From CACPJA01 sp964629335 (lineage in GTDB: Bacteria; Pseudomonadota; Gammaproteobacteria; Steroidobacterales; UBA11654), in NCBI GenBank assembly GCA_964629335.1, contig CAZVRH010000007.1, forward strand, positions 1-46,975: a stretch of DNA of 46,975 nt. The letters run 5' to 3'. The notes under the pieces are model-generated. The model saw only the letters and a program-made list of their open reading frames with translations. It ran no database searches and was not told where the DNA came from. Below are positions 31,850 to 39,509 of this stretch, in pieces (the stretch's first letter is position 1; the number at the start of each line of letters is the position of its first letter). The position numbers and the translations under genes were made by a program.

Positions 31850-33527
31850 TCTTTTGTCAGTAGAAAACCTAAACGTTTCTTTCAGAAGCAGGGGCCAAAC
31901 AATAACCGCCGTCAACAACCTAAGCTTCAACCTGGAAAAAAATGAAGTGCTGGGTATCGTTGGCGAGTCAGGCTCAGGAAAAAGCCAAACTGTCTTGTCC
32001 ATTATGGGCCTTCTAGAGAGCAACGGCAAAAGCAGTGGAAGCGTGGTGTTTAAGGGCCAAGAGCTGATTGGGTTAGAGAGCGGGGAGCTTAATAAAATCA
32101 GAGGAAACAGGATTGCAATGATTTTTCAAGACCCTATGAGTTCGCTGAACCCATACATAAGCATAGGCAAACAAATGTCGGGCGTTTTAAAACAACACAA
32201 GGCCAACTATTCAAAACAAGAACGAAAAGAAAAGTGCATTGAAATGCTGGATTCTGTGGGCATATCCAACCCAGCGCAACGTTACGCAGGATATTCTTTT
32301 GAGTTATCGGGAGGGATGAGACAAAGGGTTATGATTGCCTCTGCCCTTTTAACCAACCCAGACCTGTTAATAGCAGACGAACCAACCACCGCACTAGACG
32401 TTACCGTTCAAGAGAAGATTTTAGATCTTATACTCGAAGTCAAAGAGAAGTTCTCAATGGCGGTTATTTTGATTACCCACGATCTGGGCGTTGTAGCCAG
32501 AACCGGACAAAACGTTTTGGTGATGAAAGACGGAGAACTTCAAGAATATGGTGGCATCAATCAAGTTTTCTATGACCCAGCCTCAGACTACACCAAGGAG
32601 CTGCTTGAGAAATCGAGAGAAGTAAGCATGTACGAGGAACCAGAAGAGGAGGTTAAACCCAAACAGAACAAAGAAATTGTCGTTTCAGCAATGAACACAA
32701 CAGTGGCTTTTGAGATGCCAAGACAAACAGCTTTTAGCAAGAAAGAGAAATTAATTGCGGTCAACAACATTACACTGAAGGTTTTCGATGGTGAGGTGTT
32801 GGGCGTTGTTGGAGAATCCGGCAGTGGAAAATCCACCCTAGCAAAGACATTTTTGGCTCTGCAAAAACCCACCGAAGGCTCGGTAACAATGTTTGGCAAA
32901 AAGCTGAAAGACATAAAAAAGAAGGAAATGAAGGAGGCACACAAAAAAACACAAGTGGTGTTTCAGGACCCCTTTTCTTCTCTAAACCCAAGAATGACTG
33001 TTTATGAAATTTTAGCAGAACCTCTGGCCTCTTTTTTTCCGGGAATGAGCGTAAACGCTAGAAACAAAGATATTGAAAACGGAATTACCGAGGTGGGCCT
33101 AGGTGTCGAGTATTTAGGCAGGTACCCGCACGAGCTTTCTGGGGGACAAAGCCAAAGAGTGGCGATTGCTAGAGCACTAATGCCAAAACCACAGCTCCTG
33201 ATTTGCGATGAAGCCGTGAGCGCTCTTGATGCTTCAATTAGGGGGGAAATCATCGAACTGCTTTTACGAATAAAAAAAGAAAAGAAGCTAACCATGGTTT
33301 TCATAGCACACGACCTAGCGGTTGTTAGAAAGATTTGTGATCGGGTAATTGTCATGAAGACAGGAGAAATCGTTGAAAAGGGTAAAACCGCCGAGGTTTT
33401 TAATAACCCACAAAGAGACTACACTAAAAACCTTTTGAGCTCCGTGCCTTTGCCTGACCCAGAGCTAGAACAAAAAAAATATAGAGCCAGAAGAGGACAG
33501 CCCAATTCGTCTTCTGATAGTATGTAG
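31842..33527 (+). CDS. Peptide ABC transporter ATPase, fused OppD-OppF type
   Basis: 561 aa with two complete ABC domains in one chain. First: GESGSGKSQT (Walker A, about residue 40), LSGGMRQRVMIA (signature), LLIADEPTTALD (Walker B). Second: GESGSGKSTLAK (about residue 328), LSGGQSQRVAIARAL and LLICDEAVSALD. Each is followed by the oligopeptide-type C-terminal region (for example FYDPASDYTKELL, FNNPQRDYTKNLL). It is equivalent to YejF or joined OppD+OppF and powers OppBC. It ends 22 nt before the AcuI-like gene. Confidence 0.94.
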   Translation: MNSLLSVENLNVSFRSRGQTITAVNNLSFNLEKNEVLGIVGESGSGKSQTVLSIMGLLESNGKSSGSVVFKGQELIGLESGELNKIRGNRIAMIFQDPMSSLNPYISIGKQMSGVLKQHKANYSKQERKEKCIEMLDSVGISNPAQRYAGYSFELSGGMRQRVMIASALLTNPDLLIADEPTTALDVTVQEKILDLILEVKEKFSMAVILITHDLGVVARTGQNVLVMKDGELQEYGGINQVFYDPASDYTKELLEKSREVSMYEEPEEEVKPKQNKEIVVSAMNTTVAFEMPRQTAFSKKEKLIAVNNITLKVFDGEVLGVVGESGSGKSTLAKTFLALQKPTEGSVTMFGKKLKDIKKKEMKEAHKKTQVVFQDPFSSLNPRMTVYEILAEPLASFFPGMSVNARNKDIENGITEVGLGVEYLGRYPHELSGGQSQRVAIARALMPKPQLLICDEAVSALDASIRGEIIELLLRIKKEKKLTMVFIAHDLAVVRKICDRVIVMKTGEIVEKGKTAEVFNNPQRDYTKNLLSSVPLPDPELEQKKYRARRGQPNSSSDSM

Positions 33528-33549
33528 CAAAACAACAAAGGAACCACTA

Positions 33550-34551
33550 ATGACTAATATCCCAAGCGAGTTTTTGGCACTACGAATACACCAAGAAGAT
33601 GAAAATATTCAGGCAAAGTTAGAGCAGATATCTTTAGAAAACCTCACCGAAGGAGAGGTGATCCTTAAGAACCGCTACTCTGGAATTAACTATAAGGACG
33701 CCTTAGCTGTCACCGGCGCTGGAAAAATACTACGAAGCTTCCCTTTGGTCGGTGGCGTGGACGTTGCTGGCACAGTTGTTAGTTCTTCAGACCCGAGATT
33801 CAAAGAGGGAGACTCAGTTATTGCTGCATGTTCAGGGCTTAGTGAGACACACGACGGGGGATATGCGGAGTACTCCAGGCTTACTAAAGAGGCAGCCATA
33901 TCCTTACCAGAGAACATGGATCAAAGAACCGCTATGGCTATCGGAACCGCCGGTTTTGCCGCGGGATTGGCAATTTATAAAATGATGCTGAACAACCAGT
34001 CGCCCAGCTTAGGACCTATTGCTGTGACAGGGGCCTCGGGAGGCGTTGGCAGCATTGCGATTAATATGTTGTCTTCCATGAGTTATGACGTGGTCGCCAT
34101 AACCAGCAAAAAACAAAGCGCAGATTATTTAAAAGAACTGGGCGCTTCTTCGGTGGTTGTTACCAGTGAAAACGAAATGGGAGCGCGCCCACTAGAGAAA
34201 GCAGTTTTTGGTGGAGCAATCGACAATCTAGGGGGCGAAACGCTGTCGTGGCTTCTTAGAACCACACAACCTGAAGGAAATGTTGCAAGCATCGGGCTGG
34301 CTGCAGACTTTAAACTTTCAACAAACGTTATGCCGTTTATCTTAAGAGGAGTAAATCTCCTTGGGGTAAACTCCACAACCTTGCCCAACAGTTTCAAGCA
34401 AATGATTTGGGAACAGATTGCTGAGAAAATGCTCCCAACCAACATTGAAAAAATTATTACAAAAGAAGTCTCATTAGAGGACTCAATATCTGAATTCCAA
34501 GGCCTTCTTGATGCCAGCATCACTGGAAGAACAATAATAAAGATTTCTTGA
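33550..34551 (+). CDS. acuI: AcuI/YhdH-family quinone-oxidoreductase-like protein (probable acrylyl-CoA reductase)
   Basis: 333 aa, zinc-free medium-chain dehydrogenase/reductase. Family blocks are YSGINYKDALAVTGAGKILRSFPLVGGVDVAG, DGGYAEYSRL, and the NADPH-binding GASGGVGSIAI. It would reduce acrylyl-CoA to propionyl-CoA with NADPH; in marine bacteria AcuI detoxifies acrylate made from DMSP. No DMSP lyase or prp genes are nearby, so the role may be general acrylyl-CoA removal. It ends in a TTGA overlap with rsmG, so the opp-acuI block is fully embedded in the mnmG-rsmG operon. Confidence 0.88.
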   Translation: MTNIPSEFLALRIHQEDENIQAKLEQISLENLTEGEVILKNRYSGINYKDALAVTGAGKILRSFPLVGGVDVAGTVVSSSDPRFKEGDSVIAACSGLSETHDGGYAEYSRLTKEAAISLPENMDQRTAMAIGTAGFAAGLAIYKMMLNNQSPSLGPIAVTGASGGVGSIAINMLSSMSYDVVAITSKKQSADYLKELGASSVVVTSENEMGARPLEKAVFGGAIDNLGGETLSWLLRTTQPEGNVASIGLAADFKLSTNVMPFILRGVNLLGVNSTTLPNSFKQMIWEQIAEKMLPTNIEKIITKEVSLEDSISEFQGLLDASITGRTIIKIS

Positions 34552-35192
34552 TAGCTGCCAACCTAAAAAAAGAACTAGAGTCTTTTAAAAACGGAACAGA
34601 ACTGATGGGGGTCAACCTCACTGCAGTCCAAATAGAAAAAAACCTCAACTATCTAAGGCTTCTTTTAGAGGCAAACCAAGAGTTCAATTTGACAGGTATT
34701 ACCAACCCCAAAGAGGCGATCACCAAACACCTTTTAGATTCTTTGAGCATTCACCCGTTATTGACAGGAAAAACGGTCGCAGACATCGGCAGCGGTGGCG
34801 GCACACCCGGCATACCGTTAGCGATAGCGGCACCAAAAAAGCAGTTTGTGCTTATCGAAGCAAAAAAAAAGAAGGCTACTTTTTTGCTTGAAACGGTTAG
34901 GGAGCTTGGTTTAAAAAATGTAGCTGTGGTTAGCAAAAGAGCTGAGGAAACAACCCTTAACAACGCAGCAAACACTATCGTTTCTAGAGCGCTGGGAAGC
35001 CTTGATTATTTTTTAAGGGTTGCGGGACATCTTCTACCTAAAGGGGGGTTAGCTGTTGCGATGAAAGGGAAGGCGGAAAGATTTCGTCTAGAAGAAGCCT
35101 CAACTAACTTCAAGGTTCTACAAATAAAAAAAATTAATGTACCCTATCTTGATGCGGACAGACACGCTGTTTGTATACTAAAACGTAAATAA
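34548..35192 (+). CDS. rsmG: 16S rRNA (guanine(527)-N7)-methyltransferase RsmG (GidB)
   Basis: 214 aa from a TTG start overlapping the acuI stop by 4 nt. The SAM-binding motif is VADIGSGGGTPGIPLAI, preceded by NLTGITNPKEAITKHLLDSL and followed by the IEAKKKKATFL strand, all typical of RsmG. It methylates G527 in the 530 loop. It is normally adjacent to mnmG; here about 6.2 kb of opp-acuI genes separate the pair. parA begins 1 nt after its stop. Confidence 0.95.
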   Translation: MIAANLKKELESFKNGTELMGVNLTAVQIEKNLNYLRLLLEANQEFNLTGITNPKEAITKHLLDSLSIHPLLTGKTVADIGSGGGTPGIPLAIAAPKKQFVLIEAKKKKATFLLETVRELGLKNVAVVSKRAEETTLNNAANTIVSRALGSLDYFLRVAGHLLPKGGLAVAMKGKAERFRLEEASTNFKVLQIKKINVPYLDADRHAVCILKRK

Positions 35193-35193
35193 C

Positions 35194-35964
35194 ATGCCAG
35201 AAATTATAGTAATCGCAAACCAAAAAGGAGGGGTTGGAAAAACCACAACCTCAATTAATTTGGCTGCAGCATTACAACAAATTCAACGGAAAACTCTTTT
35301 GATTGATCTCGACTCACAAGGAAACGCCACCAGCGCCTCTGTGGGTAACAGGAGCCCACAACAGTCAACCATCTACGATGTCTTGGTTGGAACAAAAAGT
35401 ATGGAGGAGTGTTTTGTGGCATCCGAGCACGATGGTTTTAGTATCGTGCCTTCAAACAACGATTTAATGGCAGCAGAAATTGAAATGCTCGGCATGCAGA
35501 ACAGGGAGTCAGTGCTCAAAGAAAAAATTAAAACAATAACCACCCCGTTTGATTATATTTTAATTGACTCACCACCCTCGATGAATATTTTGACTCTAAA
35601 CGCCCTTGTAGCAGCAAACCACTTGATCATTCCGGTCCAATGCGAATATTACGCGCTTGAAGGGATGTCGGGCCTCCTAGAGTCAATTTATAAAATAAAA
35701 GAAACAATCAACCCAAACCTAGAGATCAAAGGGGTGCTTAGAACAATGTTTGACTCTAGAAACAGTCTCTCAGTAGAGGTCTCAGCACAACTTAAAAAAT
35801 ACTTTGGGGACAAATTGTTTTGGACCTTTATTCCGAGAAATGTTCGTTTGGCAGAAGCCCCAAGCCACGGTATGTCAGCCGTTTCTTATGACCCAGAGTG
35901 CCTGGGGTCAAAAGCGTACTTATCTCTCGCTAAAGAGGTTATAAAAAAAACCATGGAATCATAA
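35194..35964 (+). CDS. parA: Chromosome partitioning ATPase ParA (Soj)
   Basis: 256 aa, chromosomal ParA size. The deviant Walker A KGGVGKTTTSINLAAAL is at the N-terminus, with LLIDLDSQGNAT (A') and ILIDSPPSMNILTLNAL (Walker B). It binds DNA non-specifically as a dimer and is stimulated by ParB. It lies directly after rsmG and 25 nt before parB, the standard gammaproteobacterial arrangement. Confidence 0.97.
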   Translation: MPEIIVIANQKGGVGKTTTSINLAAALQQIQRKTLLIDLDSQGNATSASVGNRSPQQSTIYDVLVGTKSMEECFVASEHDGFSIVPSNNDLMAAEIEMLGMQNRESVLKEKIKTITTPFDYILIDSPPSMNILTLNALVAANHLIIPVQCEYYALEGMSGLLESIYKIKETINPNLEIKGVLRTMFDSRNSLSVEVSAQLKKYFGDKLFWTFIPRNVRLAEAPSHGMSAVSYDPECLGSKAYLSLAKEVIKKTMES

Positions 35965-35989
35965 TAAGATATAGATAAACTGAAGTTAG

Positions 35990-36871
35990 ATGGCAGAAAA
36001 AAGAAAAAGCTTAGGCAGAGGACTTGATGCCCTTTTAGGCGGGGCTGCACAAGAGCAGGACCAGCCCAGCCCCAAATCTCTAAACGAATTAGCGCTCGAA
36101 GAGATAGGCCCTGGCCCCTTTCAACCCAGAAAAAAAATAAACGAACAACAACTCAACGAGCTTTCAAGCTCCATTGAGGCACAAGGCGTGCTTCAACCCA
36201 TTGTTGTTAGAAAAAGAGCTGTTCAAGATTCTCAAACAGGAGTTCGCTATGAAATCATTGCTGGTGAAAGAAGATGGAGGGCTGCCCAGATAGCCAACCT
36301 AGAAACCATACCAGCTGTGATTAAAACCATTAGCGATTCAGACGCCGTTGCGGTTGCCCTTATTGAAAACATACAAAGAGAAAACCTAAACCCATTAGAG
36401 GAAGCCAACGCATTCCAGCGGCTAATCATGGAGTATGAAATGACCCACCAAGATGTGGCCAACGCGGTTGGAAGGGCAAGAGCCAGTATTTCTAATATCT
36501 TAAGACTGCTGGAACTGCCAAGCAGTGTCCAAGACCTCTTAAACAACAGCAAGATAAATATGGGACACGCTAGAGCGCTGTTGTCTATCCAAGATTCTTC
36601 CATGCAACTGGAGGTCGCAAATCTGGTTGCAGAGAAAAAGCTGTCAGTAAGAGAAACCGAAAAACTAGTAAAAGGTATTGTTGAAGGCAAAACAAAAAAC
36701 AAAAAACAAACACAACAAAAAGACCAAGACATACTCAACCTTGAACAAACGCTGAGCGCGCAGTTAGGGGCAAAGGTTATTATAAAACATAATCAATCGG
36801 GCTCGGGCACGCTCTCCATAAACTATTCTAGCTCTGACGAGCTTGAGGGCATCCTTAATAAAATTAAATAA
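35990..36871 (+). CDS. parB: Chromosome partitioning protein ParB (Spo0J)
   Basis: 293 aa. Starts with KSLGRGLDALLG, the ParA-stimulating segment. The CTPase domain has GPFQPRKKINE (box I), ERRWRAAQIA (box II, GERRxRA) and ENIQRENLNPLEEANAF (box III). The HTH is MTHQDVANAVGRARASISNILRLLELP, followed by the C-terminal dimer domain. It binds parS and spreads as a clamp; the parS-like site in recF is the likely target here. It ends 8 nt before atpI. Confidence 0.97.
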   Translation: MAEKRKSLGRGLDALLGGAAQEQDQPSPKSLNELALEEIGPGPFQPRKKINEQQLNELSSSIEAQGVLQPIVVRKRAVQDSQTGVRYEIIAGERRWRAAQIANLETIPAVIKTISDSDAVAVALIENIQRENLNPLEEANAFQRLIMEYEMTHQDVANAVGRARASISNILRLLELPSSVQDLLNNSKINMGHARALLSIQDSSMQLEVANLVAEKKLSVRETEKLVKGIVEGKTKNKKQTQQKDQDILNLEQTLSAQLGAKVIIKHNQSGSGTLSINYSSSDELEGILNKIK

Positions 36872-36879
36872 AACCAACA

Positions 36880-37242
36880 ATGGATATAACCAGTCCTCGT
36901 AAAATATCCTTAGGTATTTTGCTTTCGCAAATCGCACTTGGGGTTCTTACGGCGCTTCTTTTTCTGGCTTTTTCAGGCTTTCCTAGCGCAAAATCTTCAT
37001 TGTTGGGCACCTTTATAGCTGTTATAACATCACTAAATTTTATGAACATTGTCCTGCAAAAAAAACACCAGCAACCCAAAAAAATCTTAAACTCTCTGTA
37101 TCTTATGGAGGCCTTTAGGTTTGTGTTAACCGGGGTTTTTTTTGGGGTCGCTATTATCTTAATAAAAGCAATGTTTTTCCCGTTAATAATAGGTTATATT
37201 GTTGCCGTTTTTATATATTGGTTATCCTTATTAGCAGCTTAA
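36880..37242 (+). CDS. atpI: ATP synthase subunit I (AtpI)
   Basis: 120 aa with four predicted hydrophobic segments (for example ISLGILLSQIALGVLTALLFLAF near residue 20, and FVLTGVFFGVAIILI). Sequence is weakly conserved, but position right before atpB and topology match AtpI, an accessory protein for c-ring assembly. It contains the LYLMEAFRFVLTG segment common in gammaproteobacterial AtpI. It opens the ATP synthase operon. No strong ribosome-binding site is visible. Confidence 0.85.
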   Translation: MDITSPRKISLGILLSQIALGVLTALLFLAFSGFPSAKSSLLGTFIAVITSLNFMNIVLQKKHQQPKKILNSLYLMEAFRFVLTGVFFGVAIILIKAMFFPLIIGYIVAVFIYWLSLLAA

Positions 37243-37251
37243 AAATACAAA

Positions 37252-38169
37252 ATGTTCAAATTTTTTAATACTGGTTTTTTATTGTTAACGCTTCTTTTTG
37301 TCCCGCCTCAAGCATTTTCTGCAGAAACCGAAGGCTACAGCTGTTTTGGAAAACCCTATGAAACCGAATACTCTGCCAACGAATACATCACACACCATCT
37401 TTCGCATTGTGTAGCTGATACCCCGCTCGGCCCAGTCCACATAGACAGTGTTTTTTATTCTGTTTTTATGGCCCTGGTTTTTCTCATAACGTTCTATTCG
37501 TTTGCTCGCAAAGCAAGTGCTGATATACCAGGAAAAGGGCAGAGTTTTGTTGAAATGATAATAGAGTTTGTCGACGAGCAGGTTAAAGACACCTACCACG
37601 GATCGAGCAAAACAATAGCCCCGCTCGCGCTCACAATCTTTATTTGGGTTTTTCTTATGAATTTTATGGACCTGCTTCCTGTGGACATGTTGCCAAAAGC
37701 AGGAGAGATGATGAACATTAAATATATGCGGGTTGTCCCTAGCGCCGATTTAAACATAACGTTTGGTTTATCGGTCACCGTTTTTCTTTTAATCATCTAT
37801 TACAGCATAAAAATTAAAGGTCTTGGGGGGTTTGCAAAAGAGCTTGCTTTTCAACCGTTTGGCAAGGCAATGCTTCCTTTTAACCTCCTGTTAAAGGTGA
37901 TTGAAGAGATAGCGAAGCCGATCTCATTAGGACTCCGTCTTTTTGGAAACCTTTATGCGGGAGAGCTGATTTTTATGATTATTGCTATATTTACTGCTGG
38001 ACAGGGAGTGACCTATCTTTTTGATATAGGCGTGATTCCCTACGCGCTCATGCAGTTTCTTTTGGGGCTAATATGGGCGTTGTTTCACTTAATAATAATA
38101 TTGCTGCAGGCTTTTATATTTATGATGTTGACGATTGTTTATCTAAGCATGGCACACGAAGAACACTAA
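37252..38169 (+). CDS. atpB: ATP synthase F0 subunit a
   Basis: 305 aa. The core matches gammaproteobacterial subunit a: NEYITHHLSH, FLMNFMDLLPVD, and SLGLRLFGNLYAGELIF with the essential proton-channel arginine. Unusually, the familiar N-terminus (EYIxHHL) is preceded by about 45 residues that begin with a signal-peptide-like stretch (MFKFFNTGFLLLTLLFVPPQAFSAE) and include YSCFGKPYE. A second cysteine follows in SHCVAD. No later in-frame start fits, so the extension appears genuine. The subunit forms the proton half-channels against the c-ring. Confidence 0.96.
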   Translation: MFKFFNTGFLLLTLLFVPPQAFSAETEGYSCFGKPYETEYSANEYITHHLSHCVADTPLGPVHIDSVFYSVFMALVFLITFYSFARKASADIPGKGQSFVEMIIEFVDEQVKDTYHGSSKTIAPLALTIFIWVFLMNFMDLLPVDMLPKAGEMMNIKYMRVVPSADLNITFGLSVTVFLLIIYYSIKIKGLGGFAKELAFQPFGKAMLPFNLLLKVIEEIAKPISLGLRLFGNLYAGELIFMIIAIFTAGQGVTYLFDIGVIPYALMQFLLGLIWALFHLIIILLQAFIFMMLTIVYLSMAHEEH

Positions 38170-38199
38170 TTTTTAAACACTAACCTAAGGAGATAAAAT

Positions 38200-38445
38200 A
38201 TGGATTTTGTACAAGGAATGACTTTACTGGCTGTGAGCATACTTATTGGTATGGGAGCGCTGGGAACAGCTATTGGTTTTGGGCTTCTGGGAGGTAGATT
38301 CCTAGAGGGCTCAGCTAGACAGCCCGAAATGGTGCCCATGCTACAAGTAAAAATGTTTATTGTCGCTGGCCTGTTAGACGCGGTGACAATGATCGGTGTA
38401 GGAATAGGGCTTTTCTTATTGTTTGCAAACCCTTACCTGTCATAA
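38200..38445 (+). CDS. atpE: ATP synthase F0 subunit c
   Basis: 81 aa, two membrane helices joined by a polar loop GSARQPE. The proton-carrying acid is Asp60 in FIVAGLLDAVTMIG, matching E. coli Asp61. The Pro that follows in E. coli (DAIP) is Thr here (DAVT). The ligand set typical of sodium-binding c subunits is not present, so proton coupling is expected. A strong TAAGGAG ribosome-binding site lies 9 nt before the ATG, in keeping with the high copy number of this subunit. Confidence 0.97.
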   Translation: MDFVQGMTLLAVSILIGMGALGTAIGFGLLGGRFLEGSARQPEMVPMLQVKMFIVAGLLDAVTMIGVGIGLFLLFANPYLS

Positions 38446-38473
38446 CAGTTCAAACCAAAGACGGAGTAAAACA

Positions 38474-38944
38474 ATGAGCTTAAACGCTACTTTGCTTATA
38501 CAGATGACAGTTTTTGCTGTTGTGGTTTTGTTTAGCATGAAGTTTATATGGCCGATGATTATGGAAGCCATAGAAGAGAGAAACAAAAATATTTCTGACG
38601 GTCTTGCAGCCGCAGAAAAAGGCCAGAAAAAGTTAAGCGAGGCAGAAAACAGGGTTGAAACATTAATCACCGACGCGAAGAAACAAGCCGCAGGCATCTT
38701 GGATCAGGCCAACACAAGGGCTTCCTCCATAGTAGAGTCGGCAAAAACAGAAGGCAGCGAGGAGAAGGATAAAATTATAACCTCAGCACAAGAAGAGGCA
38801 GAACAAGAGCTCAACAAGCTTAAAGAAGATCTAAAGAAAGACGTTGCTGGCTTAGCTGTTGCTGGGGCTGAAAAAATATTATCAAGAGAAATTAGTGAAG
38901 CTGATCACAAAGATATTCTCGAGAATTTAGCCAAAAAACTGTAA
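38474..38944 (+). CDS. atpF: ATP synthase F0 subunit b
   Basis: 156 aa from the ATG at 38474, with GGAG 7 nt upstream; the open frame runs back into atpE but the family N-terminus MSLNATLLIQM starts here. One membrane helix (about residues 7-27), then a long charged coiled coil (IEERNKNISDGLAAAEKGQKKL) that forms the peripheral stalk. The length equals that of E. coli b (156). It lies 28 nt after atpE and 2 nt before atpH. Confidence 0.96.
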   Translation: MSLNATLLIQMTVFAVVVLFSMKFIWPMIMEAIEERNKNISDGLAAAEKGQKKLSEAENRVETLITDAKKQAAGILDQANTRASSIVESAKTEGSEEKDKIITSAQEEAEQELNKLKEDLKKDVAGLAVAGAEKILSREISEADHKDILENLAKKL

Positions 38945-38946
38945 CA

Positions 38947-39495
38947 ATGGAAGAAGCAAAAACAATAGCCAGACCTTACGCAAAAGCAGTTTTTGAAATT
39001 GCTCAAGCAAGAGGCCAACTAAACGAATGGTCTCAGTTTTTGCAAGCATGCTCCACGGTCAGCAAAGACAAACAAGTGGTTGGTTTGATTTCATCTCCGG
39101 GTCTAGACTCAAAAAACATCGCACAAGCGATTTATGAGCTAGCGAATGAAATCAATGAGACCGACTATAGCAACGAGTTTTTGAACTTCTTGTTGGTGCT
39201 TGCTGGCAACTCAAGATTGACTACACTTTCAGAAATAAGCGCCCAGTTTGAAGAGAGAAAAAGAAGCGAAGAACAAGTAGCAGAGGTCACAATAAGAAGC
39301 GCCACAGAGATTGATAAAGAGGCGCTTACTAAGATTGAAAACGCATTAAAAGAAAAACTTAACAAATCAATAGAGGTGGTGGTTGAGATAGACAAAAAGC
39401 TTATTGGTGGAGCCAAGATAAAAATTGGCGATCATATGATCGATGGTTCCCTTAAGGCCCAACTTTCTAGTCTTGGTCGCGCCCTAGTAAATTAA
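38947..39495 (+). CDS. atpH: ATP synthase F1 subunit delta
   Basis: 182 aa. Family start TIARPYAKAVFEIAQARGQLNEWSQFL and the C-terminal block KKLIGGAKIKIGDHMIDGSLKAQLSSL, near-diagnostic for OSCP/delta. It joins F1 to the b2 stalk. It lies between atpF and atpA in the standard order. Confidence 0.97.
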   Translation: MEEAKTIARPYAKAVFEIAQARGQLNEWSQFLQACSTVSKDKQVVGLISSPGLDSKNIAQAIYELANEINETDYSNEFLNFLLVLAGNSRLTTLSEISAQFEERKRSEEQVAEVTIRSATEIDKEALTKIENALKEKLNKSIEVVVEIDKKLIGGAKIKIGDHMIDGSLKAQLSSLGRALVN

Positions 39496-39509
39496 AAAAA
39501 GGAATAGAG

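Noticed and set aside
33160..33230. Walker B of the second ABC domain in the fused ATPase reading DEAVSALD rather than DEPTSALD.
   Set aside because: DEA is a normal variant in OppF/DppF-type domains, and the catalytic Asp-Glu is present.
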